Below, piece by piece: positions 16,874 to 25,215 of a DNA stretch of 64,000 nt. Below the pieces are notes generated by a model, which saw only the letters and a list, made by a program, of their open reading frames with translations, searched no databases and had not been told where the DNA came from. Made by a program: the position numbers and the translations under genes. Origin of the DNA: Massilia phosphatilytica (GTDB lineage Bacteria > Pseudomonadota > Gammaproteobacteria > Burkholderiales > Burkholderiaceae_D); NCBI RefSeq assembly GCF_002968015.1, contig NZ_PUIP01000003.1, positions 186,001-250,000 of the forward strand, in the 5' to 3' direction. Every line of letters begins with the position of its first letter. The stretch's first letter is position 1.

Positions 16874-19102
16874 TCAGAAGTCGTAGCGCACGCGCACGCC
16901 GTAGGTACGCGGCGGCTGGAACTGGATCGTGTTCACCTGGCCCGTGTAGTTGTGCTGCGCGTTCGCCAGCACCACCCGGTCGGTCAGGTTGTTGGCATAG
17001 CCCTGGAATTCCCAGTTGCTGCCCTCGCGACGGTATTTCAGCAACGCGTTCACCGTGGTGTACGAACCCTGGCGCTCGTCCGGATTGTTGAACACGGAGT
17101 AGAAATACTCGGTCGAATACTTGGCCGACAGGCGCGCCGTCAGTTCGCCGCCGGCGACGTCGAAGCTGCGCTGCACACCCGCCGTCAGCACGAACGCCGG
17201 GGCGTTCGGCAAGCGGTGGCCGCCGATGTCGTGCGGCTGCGCCGGGCTGGCGCCGTCGCTGACGATGATGCCTTGGCCGAATTTCGTGTTCAGCAGCGTC
17301 GCGTTGACGTCGAAGCGCGCGACGTCGGGCACGGTCGCCACGACTTCGGTCTCCAGGCCCTTGATGGTGGCCTTGCCGACGTTGAACACGCCGGTCCCGC
17401 TGCTCAGCGCGTCGGAAGCCTGCGAAGCCTGGTAGTTCTGGTAGTCCATGTAGAACAGCGAGGCGTTGAACTTGAGCTGGCGGTTCCAGAACTGGTTCTT
17501 GCTGCCGACTTCGAACGACTTGACCGTCTCTGCTGCATACGGCAACGACGCCGCACTGCCGTTCGAGTTGAAGCCGCCCGACTTGTAGCCGGTTGCGTAT
17601 TTCGTGTACAGGAAGTTCTGCGGCGTGAGCGTATAGTCCAGGCCCACCTGCCAGGTCGGCTTCGATTCCTCCACGTGGCCGTCTCCCGGCACGGTGAAGG
17701 CCGGCACCGGGATGAACGGGCTGGCCAGCGCGCCCAGCAGCAGGCGCGACTGCCCGACACGATCCTTCTCGTCGCGCGAGTAGCGGGCGCCGACGGTCAG
17801 CTTCAGGTCCGGCGTCACGTTCCAGCCGACCTGCGAGAACAGGCCCTGGGTCTTGGTTCGGATGACGTAGTCGAACTTGATGCCGTAGGTGTTCGAGAAA
17901 TCGATGGGAATGCCGGGGTTCATCGCCAGGTTGAACACGCCGCTGTCGATCAGGTTCCGCTCCGTGAAGTAGAAGTAGCCGGCCTGCGCGGTGACCCGGC
18001 CCTTCAGCGGCGTCGAGATGCGGATCTCGTGGTTGCGCGTGTCCGGCTGCTCGCTCTGGATGAACTGGCGCGTGGCCGGATAGGCGGGGCCGGTGGCGTC
18101 GGTGCTATGGTGGTATTCCTGCGAGTCGTAGCCGCCGGCGTACGTCAGCGTCAGGTCCCACGGCAGGCGGTCGTAGCTGAATTCCCAGCGCGTGCGGTGA
18201 CCGTCGATCTTGGTCAGGACAGGCGCGTAGCCGGGGAATGTCTTGGCATCGCCGATCGGCGCCATCGAACCGAGGGCCATGGTCTTGGCGACGTCGCCGA
18301 TCGCATCGGTCTTGTCCTTCTGGTACGACAGCAGTCCCTGGAAACCGGCGAACGGCTGGAACGCCACCTGCAGGCGCCCCGACTTGTTGCCCTCGTCGTC
18401 GCCGCGGAAGTTCACCCCCGTCACGTTGCGATAGCCGGTATGGTGGCGTTCGACGCCGGAGAAGCGCAGCTGTACCTTGTCGCTCACCGGCACGTTGACG
18501 GCGCCTTCGAGGTTGACGGTGTTGTAGTTGCCGACGTCGGCGCTCACGTAGCCGCCGAACTCCTCGCGGGGCTTGGCGGTGATGATATTGATCAGGCCGC
18601 CGGTCGAGTTACGTCCGAACAGCGTACCTTGCGGCCCCTTCAGCACCTCGATACGCTCGACGTCGTACATCGACGACGCGATGCCGAACGAGCGGTTGGT
18701 GAAGAAACCGTCGCGGCCGATCGGCACGGCCGGGTCGCCCGTCTCGGTGGTGTCGGTCGACGCGATGCCGCGCACCGCGACGTAGGCGGCGCCGTTGTTG
18801 CTGGTGACGTTGACGCTGGGATCGATGGCCTGCAGTGCCTGCACGTTGCTGACGCCTGCGTCGGCCAGCGCGGCGCCGTTGTAGACGTTCAGCGCCACCG
18901 CCGTGGTCTGGGCGTTCGTACGGACGCGGTTCGCGGTCACGACCACGATGTTGGCGTCGGCCTTGGCGGCTGCCTCGGCCTTCTTGCCGTCCGCCGGGGC
19001 GGCGTCGACGGGTTGTGGCGCGACCTGGGCGAAGGCCGTGTTGGCGGACATCAGCAGGGCGCCGCTGGCCAGCAGGCATTCCAGGATTCGTTTGTATTGC
19101 AT
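16874..19102 (-). CDS. TonB-dependent outer membrane receptor
   Basis: 742 residues from the ATG at 19102, which has TTGGAGA at proper spacing; the frame is open to 19321 without another likely start. The signal peptide ends AFAQ (about 24). The plug domain shows AVRGIASTDTT-type and VERIEVLKGPQGTLFGRNSTGGLINIITAKP, the signature of carbohydrate/polyphenol-type receptors. The C-terminus is RTYGVRVRYDF with the terminal Phe required for barrel assembly. It is the first gene of an operon with GH1. The 38-bp element copy 3 lies about 140 bp upstream, linking it to the MFS/deglycosidase operon. It likely imports a plant glycoside. Confidence 0.92.
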   Translation of the reverse strand: MQYKRILECLLASGALLMSANTAFAQVAPQPVDAAPADGKKAEAAAKADANIVVVTANRVRTNAQTTAVALNVYNGAALADAGVSNVQALQAIDPSVNVTSNNGAAYVAVRGIASTDTTETGDPAVPIGRDGFFTNRSFGIASSMYDVERIEVLKGPQGTLFGRNSTGGLINIITAKPREEFGGYVSADVGNYNTVNLEGAVNVPVSDKVQLRFSGVERHHTGYRNVTGVNFRGDDEGNKSGRLQVAFQPFAGFQGLLSYQKDKTDAIGDVAKTMALGSMAPIGDAKTFPGYAPVLTKIDGHRTRWEFSYDRLPWDLTLTYAGGYDSQEYHHSTDATGPAYPATRQFIQSEQPDTRNHEIRISTPLKGRVTAQAGYFYFTERNLIDSGVFNLAMNPGIPIDFSNTYGIKFDYVIRTKTQGLFSQVGWNVTPDLKLTVGARYSRDEKDRVGQSRLLLGALASPFIPVPAFTVPGDGHVEESKPTWQVGLDYTLTPQNFLYTKYATGYKSGGFNSNGSAASLPYAAETVKSFEVGSKNQFWNRQLKFNASLFYMDYQNYQASQASDALSSGTGVFNVGKATIKGLETEVVATVPDVARFDVNATLLNTKFGQGIIVSDGASPAQPHDIGGHRLPNAPAFVLTAGVQRSFDVAGGELTARLSAKYSTEYFYSVFNNPDERQGSYTTVNALLKYRREGSNWEFQGYANNLTDRVVLANAQHNYTGQVNTIQFQPPRTYGVRVRYDF

Positions 19103-19242
19103 TGTCATCTCCAATTGCGTCCCGGCGGGACAGCGTTTCTCGTTATATGGCGCCGTTCGGACGTCATCGAACCGGAGCTCGATGACACGGCAGCGAAGAG
19201 TTTGTGTAAAGAAGCATATCCGCAGGCAAGTCTCTCGGCTCG

Positions 19243-19280
19243 TGATTTTATTTATAGGTGCTATCCAAAGCGTGAATGCC
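19243..19280 (-). promoter_or_regulatory. 38-bp nod-box-like element, copy 3
   Basis: Plus strand begins TGATTTTATT and ends GTGAATGCC. It carries a perfect ATAG-GTG-CTAT dyad (19254-19264) overlapping ATC-N9-AAT (19263-19277). TATCCA-AAGCGTG-AATG closely follows the first half of the rhizobial nod box (YATCCAY-N2-YRYR-GATG). It lies 141 bp upstream of the receptor start. Confidence 0.65.
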
Positions 19281-19424
19281 CGGATGCGTTTGCCGGGCGG
19301 CCCCGCCCGCACGAACGGCAAGCGGCCACAGGAACCACCGCGTTTGCACGACCGGCCGACCCATCGGCCGGACGAATGGTCAGGTATCGTGAATCATGCT
19401 TGGGTTGGGTCCGCGACGCATCCC

Positions 19425-19439
19425 TATAATGGTCCTACC
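19425..19439 (+). promoter_or_regulatory. GH106 promoter -10 with FadR-type half-site
   Basis: TATAAT at 19425-19430 shares its last T with TGGTCCTACC (19430-19439). The same fusion of -10 box and operator occurs at 59206-59221 and 62015-62030. The upstream half of the operator is not conserved here, so control by the FadR-type regulator is plausible but weaker. Confidence 0.5.
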
Positions 19440-19458
19440 TCACCTTCGCCCTGCAGAC

Positions 19459-22400
19459 ATGCGCCTCAAGACCCTCAGCCTGATATTCGCCCCCCTGTTC
19501 GCTGCGCTGCCCTGCACCGCCGCGCTCGCCGTGCCGCTGGCCGCCGGCTTCGCAGCGCCTCCCGACGCGGCGCGCCCGCGCACGTGGTGGCACTGGATGG
19601 ACGGTAACGTCAGCGCGGACGGCATCCGGCAGGATCTCGCATGGATGAAGCGCGTCGGCCTGGGTGGCCTGCAGCAGATCGATGCCAGCCTGCAGACGCC
19701 GCAGGTGGTGCCGGATCGCGTCGTGTACGGCAGTGCGGCCTGGCAGGCGAACCTGCGCCTGGCGGCCGCCGAGGCGGCGCGGCTCGGCCTGGAATTCGGC
19801 ATCGCCAGCTCGCCCGGCTGGAGCCTGACCGGCGGCCCGTGGGTACAACCGGAACAGAGCATGAAAAAGATCGTGTGGAGCGAGACCACGGTCGATGGCG
19901 GCGCCGCGCCGCGCCTGCCGGCGCCGCCGTCGGTCGCCGGACCATTCCTCGACCTGGCCGGCGCACACGCGGCGCCCGCGTGGTACCGCGACATTGCGGT
20001 ACTGGCGTTGCCGGCCGAGGCGCGCGCGCCGGTCGCGCAGCGCGTGCGCACACGCACGGGCGAGGACGTCGCCGGACCGCTGTCCGATGGGCGCCTTGCC
20101 GACCCGGTACAACTGGCACTTGGCGCGGACGGCTTCACCTGGATCGATCTCGACTACGGACAGGCGACCTCGTTCCGCGCCGTGACCCTCGCGCTGCCGG
20201 CGCCGCACGGCTTCGGCACGCCGCCGTTGCCGGAGGTCGTGCTGCAGGCCAGCGAGGACGGCGAACATTACGCCGACGTCGCCCCGATCCCGCTCTCGAC
20301 CGCGCCGCGCCAGACCGTGGACTTCCCCGCGCGCACCGCGCGCTGGTGGCGCGTGGTGCTCAAGGCCGGCCCCGACGGCGGCGCGCCGCCGGCCGCGCCA
20401 GGCGTGCTGCTGCCGCCCTTCGGCCAGCCGGCACGCAGCTTTCCCGTGTCCGAAGTGGCGCTGCACACGGCGCCGCGCGTGCACCGGGTAGAAGAAAAAG
20501 CCGGCTTCGCGGCGGCCCGCGACTACTACGCGCTCGACACCCCGGCAGACGCACCGGGCGTGCCGCCGCGCGACGTCATCGACCTGACGTCGCGGCTGCG
20601 CCCGGACGGCAGCCTGGACTGGACCGCACCGCCGGGACGCTGGACGGTGTTGCGTTTTGGCTACAGCCTGACCGGGAAGGAAAACGCGCCGGCCCCCGTC
20701 GAGGGCACCGGCCTCGAAGTCGACAAGCTGAACGCCAGCCACGTGGCCGGCTACATGGACACCTATCTCGGGCAGGTGCGCGCGGCGGTCGGCCCGGCGT
20801 TGCTGGGGCACCACGGCGTGCGCGCCCTTCTGAACGACAGCATCGAATCGGGGTTCCAGAACTGGACCGACGGCATGCAGGATGCCTTCGCGGCGCGGCG
20901 CGGCTACTCGCCGCTCCCATGGCTGCCGGTGCTGACGGGGCGGATCGTCGGCGATGCCGCTGCCAGCGACCGCTTCCTGTGGGACCTGCGGCGCACCATC
21001 GCCGACCTGTATGCCGATGGCCACTACGCGACGGTGGCGCGCAGCGCCCGTGCGGCCGGTCTCGCCGTCTATGGCGAGGCCCTGGAAGACAACCGTCCGC
21101 AGCTGGGCGACGACCTGGACATGCGCGCCCACGCCGACATCCCGATGGGCGCGATGTGGACCGTGCCGCCCGGTGGGCAACCGCGTCCGACGTTCGTCGC
21201 CGACCTGCAGGGTGCCGCCTCGGTGGCGCACGTCCGCGGCGGCAACCTGGTGGCGGCCGAATCGATGACCGCGTTCGGCCAGCCCTGGGCCTTCGCCCCG
21301 CGCGACCTGAAGAAGACCGCCGACATCGAGTTCGCGCTCGGCGTCAACCGCATCGTCGTCCACACCTCCGCACACCAGCCGCAGGATGGGGTCACGCCCG
21401 GCATGGCGCTGGCGCCCTTCCTCGGCCAGTACTTCTCGCGTCACGAGACCTGGGCCGAGACGGCGCGGCCGTGGATCGACTACCTGGCACGCACCTCGTT
21501 CCTGCTGCAGCAGGGCCGCAACGTCGCCGACGTCGCCTATTTCTATGGCGAGGACGCGCCGGTCACCGGCCTGTTCGGCGCGGCGCCGAACCGCGACGTC
21601 CCGGCCGGCTACGGCTTCGACTACGTCAATCCGGACATCCTGACGCACCAGCTGCACGTGGCGGACGGCCGGCTCGTCGCCCGCGGCGGCGCGCGCTACC
21701 GCGTGCTCTACCTCGGCGGGTCGAGCGGCCGCATGACGCTCGCGACGCTGCACCGGATCGCGGCCCTCGTGGAAGCGGGTGCGACCGTGATCGGACAACG
21801 TCCGGCCGGGTCGCCCAGCCTGGCCGACGCGCCGGCCGCGTTCGCGAAACTGGCGGACCGGTTGTGGGGCCCCGCCGGCAGCGCCCCTGGCACGCGCCGC
21901 GTGGGACGCGGCACGGTCGACGGCACCGGGAACCTGCAAGAGGGCCTGGCACGCATCGGCGCGCGGCCGGCGTTGACGCTGGATGGAGACGCCGGCGGCG
22001 TGATGACGATCCAGCGCCACACACCGACCCACGAGCTGTATTTCGTCGCGAACACCGGCGAGGCACCGCGCGTACTCGACGCGGTGTTCCGCGACGGCCG
22101 CGGCGCGCCCGAGATCTGGCATCCGGACAGTGCCTGCGTGGCCGCGACCGGTCATGCACGCGCGTCGGGCGGCACACGCGTGCCGCTGCGCCTGGATGCC
22201 GGCGAATCGGTGTTTGTCGTTTTTCCGCGCGCCGGCGCCACGCCGGGCCTGCAGGAGGGCCGCGCGGACCCGGCACCGTGGCAGCCGCTGGACGGTCCCT
22301 GGGAGCTTGCCTTCGAAGCGGGGCGCGGCGCACCCGAAGGCGTGCTCGCACTCGGCCGGCTCGCGCCATGGAATGCGAGCGAGATCCCGGGCGTGCGGTA

Positions 22401-22779
22401 TTTCTCGGGTACCGCGACCTATCGCAAGACCTTCCGCGTGGACGGCCCGCTGCCGGCGCGGGCGATCCTCGACCTGGGCGACGTGCGCGACCTGGCCCGG
22501 GTGAGCCTGAACGGCCGGCCGCTCGGCATCGCCTGGAAACCGCCCTACCGCTTCGACCTGCGCGGCAAGCTGTTGCCTGGCGCGAACCGGCTCGACATCG
22601 AAGTCACCAACCTGTGGGTCAACCGCCTGGTCGGGGATGCGCAGCCCGGCGGCGTCAAGGTCACCGGGGCAAGCGGCATCTACGCGGCGGACGCACCGTT
22701 GCGGGCATCCGGGATGATGGGTCCCGTCCAGCTGCTGTCCGCGCCGGCGTCCGGCTGCGTGGACGGCGTCGCGCCGTAG
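19459..22779 (+). CDS. exported GH106 alpha-L-rhamnosidase
   Basis: 1106 residues from the ATG at 19459, chosen because it gives a clean signal peptide (MRLKTLSLIFAPLFAALPC, cleaved near ALA) and lies 29 bp after a TATAAT box; an upstream ATG at 19396 would precede that box. The block RTWWHWMDGNVSADGIRQDLAW and GIASSPGWSLTGGPWV are diagnostic of GH106. The middle has the TIM barrel with LNDSIESGFQNWTDGM. The C-terminal 200 residues form a galactose-binding-like beta-sandwich (WELAFEAGRG, ATYRKTFRVDGP). GH106 enzymes remove rhamnose from rhamnogalacturonan, or from rutinosides and other flavonoid glycosides. Both readings suit the neighbourhood. Its 3' end overlaps the convergent LysR gene by 100 bp. 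Confidence 0.92.
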   Translation: MRLKTLSLIFAPLFAALPCTAALAVPLAAGFAAPPDAARPRTWWHWMDGNVSADGIRQDLAWMKRVGLGGLQQIDASLQTPQVVPDRVVYGSAAWQANLRLAAAEAARLGLEFGIASSPGWSLTGGPWVQPEQSMKKIVWSETTVDGGAAPRLPAPPSVAGPFLDLAGAHAAPAWYRDIAVLALPAEARAPVAQRVRTRTGEDVAGPLSDGRLADPVQLALGADGFTWIDLDYGQATSFRAVTLALPAPHGFGTPPLPEVVLQASEDGEHYADVAPIPLSTAPRQTVDFPARTARWWRVVLKAGPDGGAPPAAPGVLLPPFGQPARSFPVSEVALHTAPRVHRVEEKAGFAAARDYYALDTPADAPGVPPRDVIDLTSRLRPDGSLDWTAPPGRWTVLRFGYSLTGKENAPAPVEGTGLEVDKLNASHVAGYMDTYLGQVRAAVGPALLGHHGVRALLNDSIESGFQNWTDGMQDAFAARRGYSPLPWLPVLTGRIVGDAAASDRFLWDLRRTIADLYADGHYATVARSARAAGLAVYGEALEDNRPQLGDDLDMRAHADIPMGAMWTVPPGGQPRPTFVADLQGAASVAHVRGGNLVAAESMTAFGQPWAFAPRDLKKTADIEFALGVNRIVVHTSAHQPQDGVTPGMALAPFLGQYFSRHETWAETARPWIDYLARTSFLLQQGRNVADVAYFYGEDAPVTGLFGAAPNRDVPAGYGFDYVNPDILTHQLHVADGRLVARGGARYRVLYLGGSSGRMTLATLHRIAALVEAGATVIGQRPAGSPSLADAPAAFAKLADRLWGPAGSAPGTRRVGRGTVDGTGNLQEGLARIGARPALTLDGDAGGVMTIQRHTPTHELYFVANTGEAPRVLDAVFRDGRGAPEIWHPDSACVAATGHARASGGTRVPLRLDAGESVFVVFPRAGATPGLQEGRADPAPWQPLDGPWELAFEAGRGAPEGVLALGRLAPWNASEIPGVRYFSGTATYRKTFRVDGPLPARAILDLGDVRDLARVSLNGRPLGIAWKPPYRFDLRGKLLPGANRLDIEVTNLWVNRLVGDAQPGGVKVTGASGIYAADAPLRASGMMGPVQLLSAPASGCVDGVAP

Positions 22780-23693
22780 CCGTCATGCGCCTCGGCCGGC
22801 GCGGCATCGCGCAGCAGCGCACGCAGCCACACGTGGGCCGCGTCGTGCTGCGTGGACGGGTGCCACTGCATGCATTCGACGATGCCGGGGATCGCCAGCG
22901 GCGGCCCGACCACGCGGACCGGATAGTGGCGCGCCAGTTGCACCGCCAGTCGATGCGGGAGCGTGGCGATGCGCCGGGTGCCGACCACGAATTGCGGCAA
23001 CATGTTGAAGGTGGCGCACACGACTTCGATGCGGCGCGACAGGCCGACGCTCTTGAAATGGGTCTCTTCGAACGCGACCTGCCGGTGCGAGCCGAACGAC
23101 GTGGCCACGTGGCCGAGGCGCAGGAAGTCGCTCTCGGTCAGGCTCGCCCCCACGTCCGCATTGCCGCTCCAGACGATGCAGCTGAAGCGGTCCGCGAACA
23201 GCGCCTCGGAAGGGTATGTGCGCGCCAGGTAGCGCTCCGGCATGAGCAGGAGGTCGATCTCCCCGCGTTCCATCTGGACCATGGCATGTTCGTGAGGCTG
23301 CAGGATCTCCAGCGTCACACCCGGCGCCACGGCGCCGATCCGGGCGCTCAGCGCCGCCAGCACCACCGAGCCGACGTAGTCCGACGCCACCACGCGGAAA
23401 TGGCGGCAGGCGACGTCGGGCCGGAAGTCGGCCGCCGTTTCCACGGTCCGCTCGATTTTCAGGAGGATGTCGCGTACGGGTTCCATCAGCGAAAGCGCCA
23501 ATGGCGTCGGCACCATGCGGCGGCCGGACTGCACGAGCAGCTCGTCGCCGAAGTAGTCGCGCAACCGCGCCAGGATGCCGCTCGCGGCCGACTGGCTCAG
23601 GCACAGGCGCCGCGCCGCCCGGGTGATATTGCATTCGGCGAGCAATACGTCCAGCCCGATCAGGAGGTTCAGGTCGAGACGGTTGAACCGCAT
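22680..23693 (-). CDS. LysR family regulator, NodD-like, with extended C-terminus
   Basis: 337 residues from the ATG at 23693, chosen because it gives MRFNRLDLNLLIGLDVLLAE as in the paralogue at 9449; an ATG at 23708 is an alternative. Helix-turn-helix CNITRAARRLCLSQSAASGILARLRDYFGDELL; effector domain with EIDLLLMPERYLARTYPSEALFADRFSCIV, again NodD-like. After the point where the paralogue ends, about 35 extra residues (from about 300, rich in Ala, Pro, Asp) are encoded opposite the last 100 bp of GH106. It is the last gene of the minus operon from 28357, 25 bp after ThuA. It is a candidate binder of the 38-bp elements. Confidence 0.9.
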   Translation of the reverse strand: MRFNRLDLNLLIGLDVLLAECNITRAARRLCLSQSAASGILARLRDYFGDELLVQSGRRMVPTPLALSLMEPVRDILLKIERTVETAADFRPDVACRHFRVVASDYVGSVVLAALSARIGAVAPGVTLEILQPHEHAMVQMERGEIDLLLMPERYLARTYPSEALFADRFSCIVWSGNADVGASLTESDFLRLGHVATSFGSHRQVAFEETHFKSVGLSRRIEVVCATFNMLPQFVVGTRRIATLPHRLAVQLARHYPVRVVGPPLAIPGIVECMQWHPSTQHDAAHVWLRALLRDAAPAEAHDGYGATPSTQPDAGADSSWTGPIIPDARNGASAA

Positions 23694-23718
23694 GCTCTGG
23701 ACGTTCATGACTGGTGCG

Positions 23719-24702
23719 TCAGCGGGCGGCACGCTGCGGATGCGGCACGACGGGGCCGTCCGCCAGGCCGAGCGCCCATTCGATGGCCAGCGTGTACATC
23801 CTCACGACGTCCGGATCCTTGTAGGCTTCGCGGGTGTGGCCGAGCGTGGACGCGAATACCCGCCCTTTTCCATACGTCTTGACCCAGGCAACCGGCAGAT
23901 CCCGGTCTGGCGGCGCTTCGTCGCCGACATCGGTCACCGTCGTGTCGTCGATACGCAGCAGCACGTCGATATCGGATCTCGACCAGTTGCGCAGCGTGTA
24001 CAACTCGTCCTGCTTGACGAACCGCCGGGACAGCAGGCGCGTCGCGGCGAACTCGCCGCCTTCGTTCAGCAGCGTGAAAGCATGGATCGGCTGCTCGACC
24101 GTGTTGTAGGGATGGCCAACCTGCTCCGCGCCGACCATGTCGATATAGTCGTGCCACCCATGGTTGGCATCGATCCCGGCGTGCATGACGACGAGGCCCT
24201 TGCCCGCGCGGACGAATTCCAGCAGCGCGCGTTTCTGTCCGGGGTCCAGCTCCCATTCGCCGTCCGCGCTCGCGACGACGACGGCATCGAAGTCGCGCAG
24301 ACCTTTCGGCTGGAAGCCGGCATTCATCGGCGTCCCGCCCGTGTCGCGAACGAGCGTGAACTCGGTGCGCAGCTCGGCATCCCACTCGCCTGTGGCCTCG
24401 CCCCAGGCGAACACGCCGGCCATTGCCGCCGGAATCGAATCGTGCTGGAATTTACGGGCGCCGCCGAGCACCAGCACATGCTTTTTCGACGGCGTGCGCG
24501 GACCCGTCTTCAGGTGCGCAAAGTAGTGCTCGATCGATTCACCCGGCGCGGGGCCGGGGCCCGGCAACCTGACCACTGACGGGCCGGCCCAGGAGCCCTT
24601 GAATACCCCTGTCGCTGTCGCAGGCGCCGGCTCGCATGCCGCGCGGAGCGGCACCAGCAGCAGGCAGACACCAATAATCCGGGTCAGCGACGTCGGCATC
24701 AT
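23719..24702 (-). CDS. exported ThuA domain protein
   Basis: About 327 residues; starts are possible at 24708 (GTG), 24702 and 24699. A signal sequence (LTRIIGVCLLLVPLRAACEP) ends in LRAAC, compatible with a lipobox. The ThuA core, a class I glutamine-amidotransferase-like fold without the catalytic Cys, shows HVLVLGGARKFQHDSI, DAVVVASADGEWELD, GLVVMHAGIDANHGW and PVAWVKTYGKGRVFASTLGHTREAY. ThuA proteins accompany 3-keto sugar pathways (trehalose utilisation in rhizobia). Its place next to GH35, SnoaL-like and MFS genes fits that theme. The exact reaction is not known for the exported members. Confidence 0.85.
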   Translation of the reverse strand: MMPTSLTRIIGVCLLLVPLRAACEPAPATATGVFKGSWAGPSVVRLPGPGPAPGESIEHYFAHLKTGPRTPSKKHVLVLGGARKFQHDSIPAAMAGVFAWGEATGEWDAELRTEFTLVRDTGGTPMNAGFQPKGLRDFDAVVVASADGEWELDPGQKRALLEFVRAGKGLVVMHAGIDANHGWHDYIDMVGAEQVGHPYNTVEQPIHAFTLLNEGGEFAATRLLSRRFVKQDELYTLRNWSRSDIDVLLRIDDTTVTDVGDEAPPDRDLPVAWVKTYGKGRVFASTLGHTREAYKDPDVVRMYTLAIEWALGLADGPVVPHPQRAAR

Positions 24703-24717
24703 CGTCACGACCGATAC

Positions 24718-25170
24718 TCAGAAAAAGGGGTGAGTGTTGCGCGCGGTTGCCTTGGGATCGATGACCTGAAAGGCGTCCCAATGCTCGACGATCTTGCCGT
24801 CCTTCAGCCGGAACAGCTCGACGACGGCCGCGCCCATGCCATTGCCCAGGCTGCCGCGGAAATGAACGGTGGCCATGTCGCCGTCGACGACGACATGCTT
24901 GACATCGAAGTGCGCGGCCGGATTGTTGAGCAGCCCTTCCACCTCCGCGATGGCCGCGTCGCGGCCGTCCGCGATGTTCGGATTGTGCTGCACGAGGTCC
25001 GGCACCGCATATGCCTCATAGGCCTTGCGCACCTGCTTATGGCCGTACGCAGTATCGACAAAGGCACGCATGACGGCGCGGTTGGCATCGGTCGGATCGG
25101 CGGCGTGGGCGCAGGCGGCCGACATCGCCGCGGCGACGAGCGCCGCGCTGGACAACCATCGTGTTTGCAT
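24718..25170 (-). CDS. exported SnoaL/NTF2-like protein
   Basis: 150 residues with a signal peptide (MQTRWLSSAALVAAAMSAACAHA). The mature part is a single NTF2-like cone: NRAVMRAFVDTAYGHKQVRKAYEAYAVPDLVQHNPNIADG, then VVVDGDMATVHFRGS and VELFRLKDGKIVEHWDAFQ. That pattern is typical of the SnoaL-like polyketide cyclase group, whose members bind small hydrophobic or cyclic ligands. It lies 45 bp after the GH35 gene and 15 bp before ThuA. A role in binding or tautomerising a sugar or aglycone intermediate in the periplasm is a guess. Confidence 0.85.
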   Translation of the reverse strand: MQTRWLSSAALVAAAMSAACAHAADPTDANRAVMRAFVDTAYGHKQVRKAYEAYAVPDLVQHNPNIADGRDAAIAEVEGLLNNPAAHFDVKHVVVDGDMATVHFRGSLGNGMGAAVVELFRLKDGKIVEHWDAFQVIDPKATARNTHPFF

Positions 25171-25215
25171 TGTGATCGCTTTCTCAGTGGAGGAACCGGT
25201 AGGCTGGAAGCCGGT

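Larger units (their letters stand above)
19103..19458. other. 356-bp divergent regulatory region
   Basis: This gene-free stretch separates the TonB receptor (minus) from GH106 (plus). It holds the 38-bp element copy 3 (19243-19280) on the receptor side. On the GH106 side it holds a TATAAT box (19425-19430) with an overlapping FadR-type half-site, TGGTCCTACC. Nothing else stands out. Confidence 0.7.

Noticed and set aside
19641..23882. A 1413-codon open frame on the plus strand overlapping GH106 and beyond
   Set aside because: It is the shifted frame of GH106 and the reverse of the LysR and ThuA genes. The product is Arg/Gly/Pro-rich with no domain, as expected from GC-rich codon bias.
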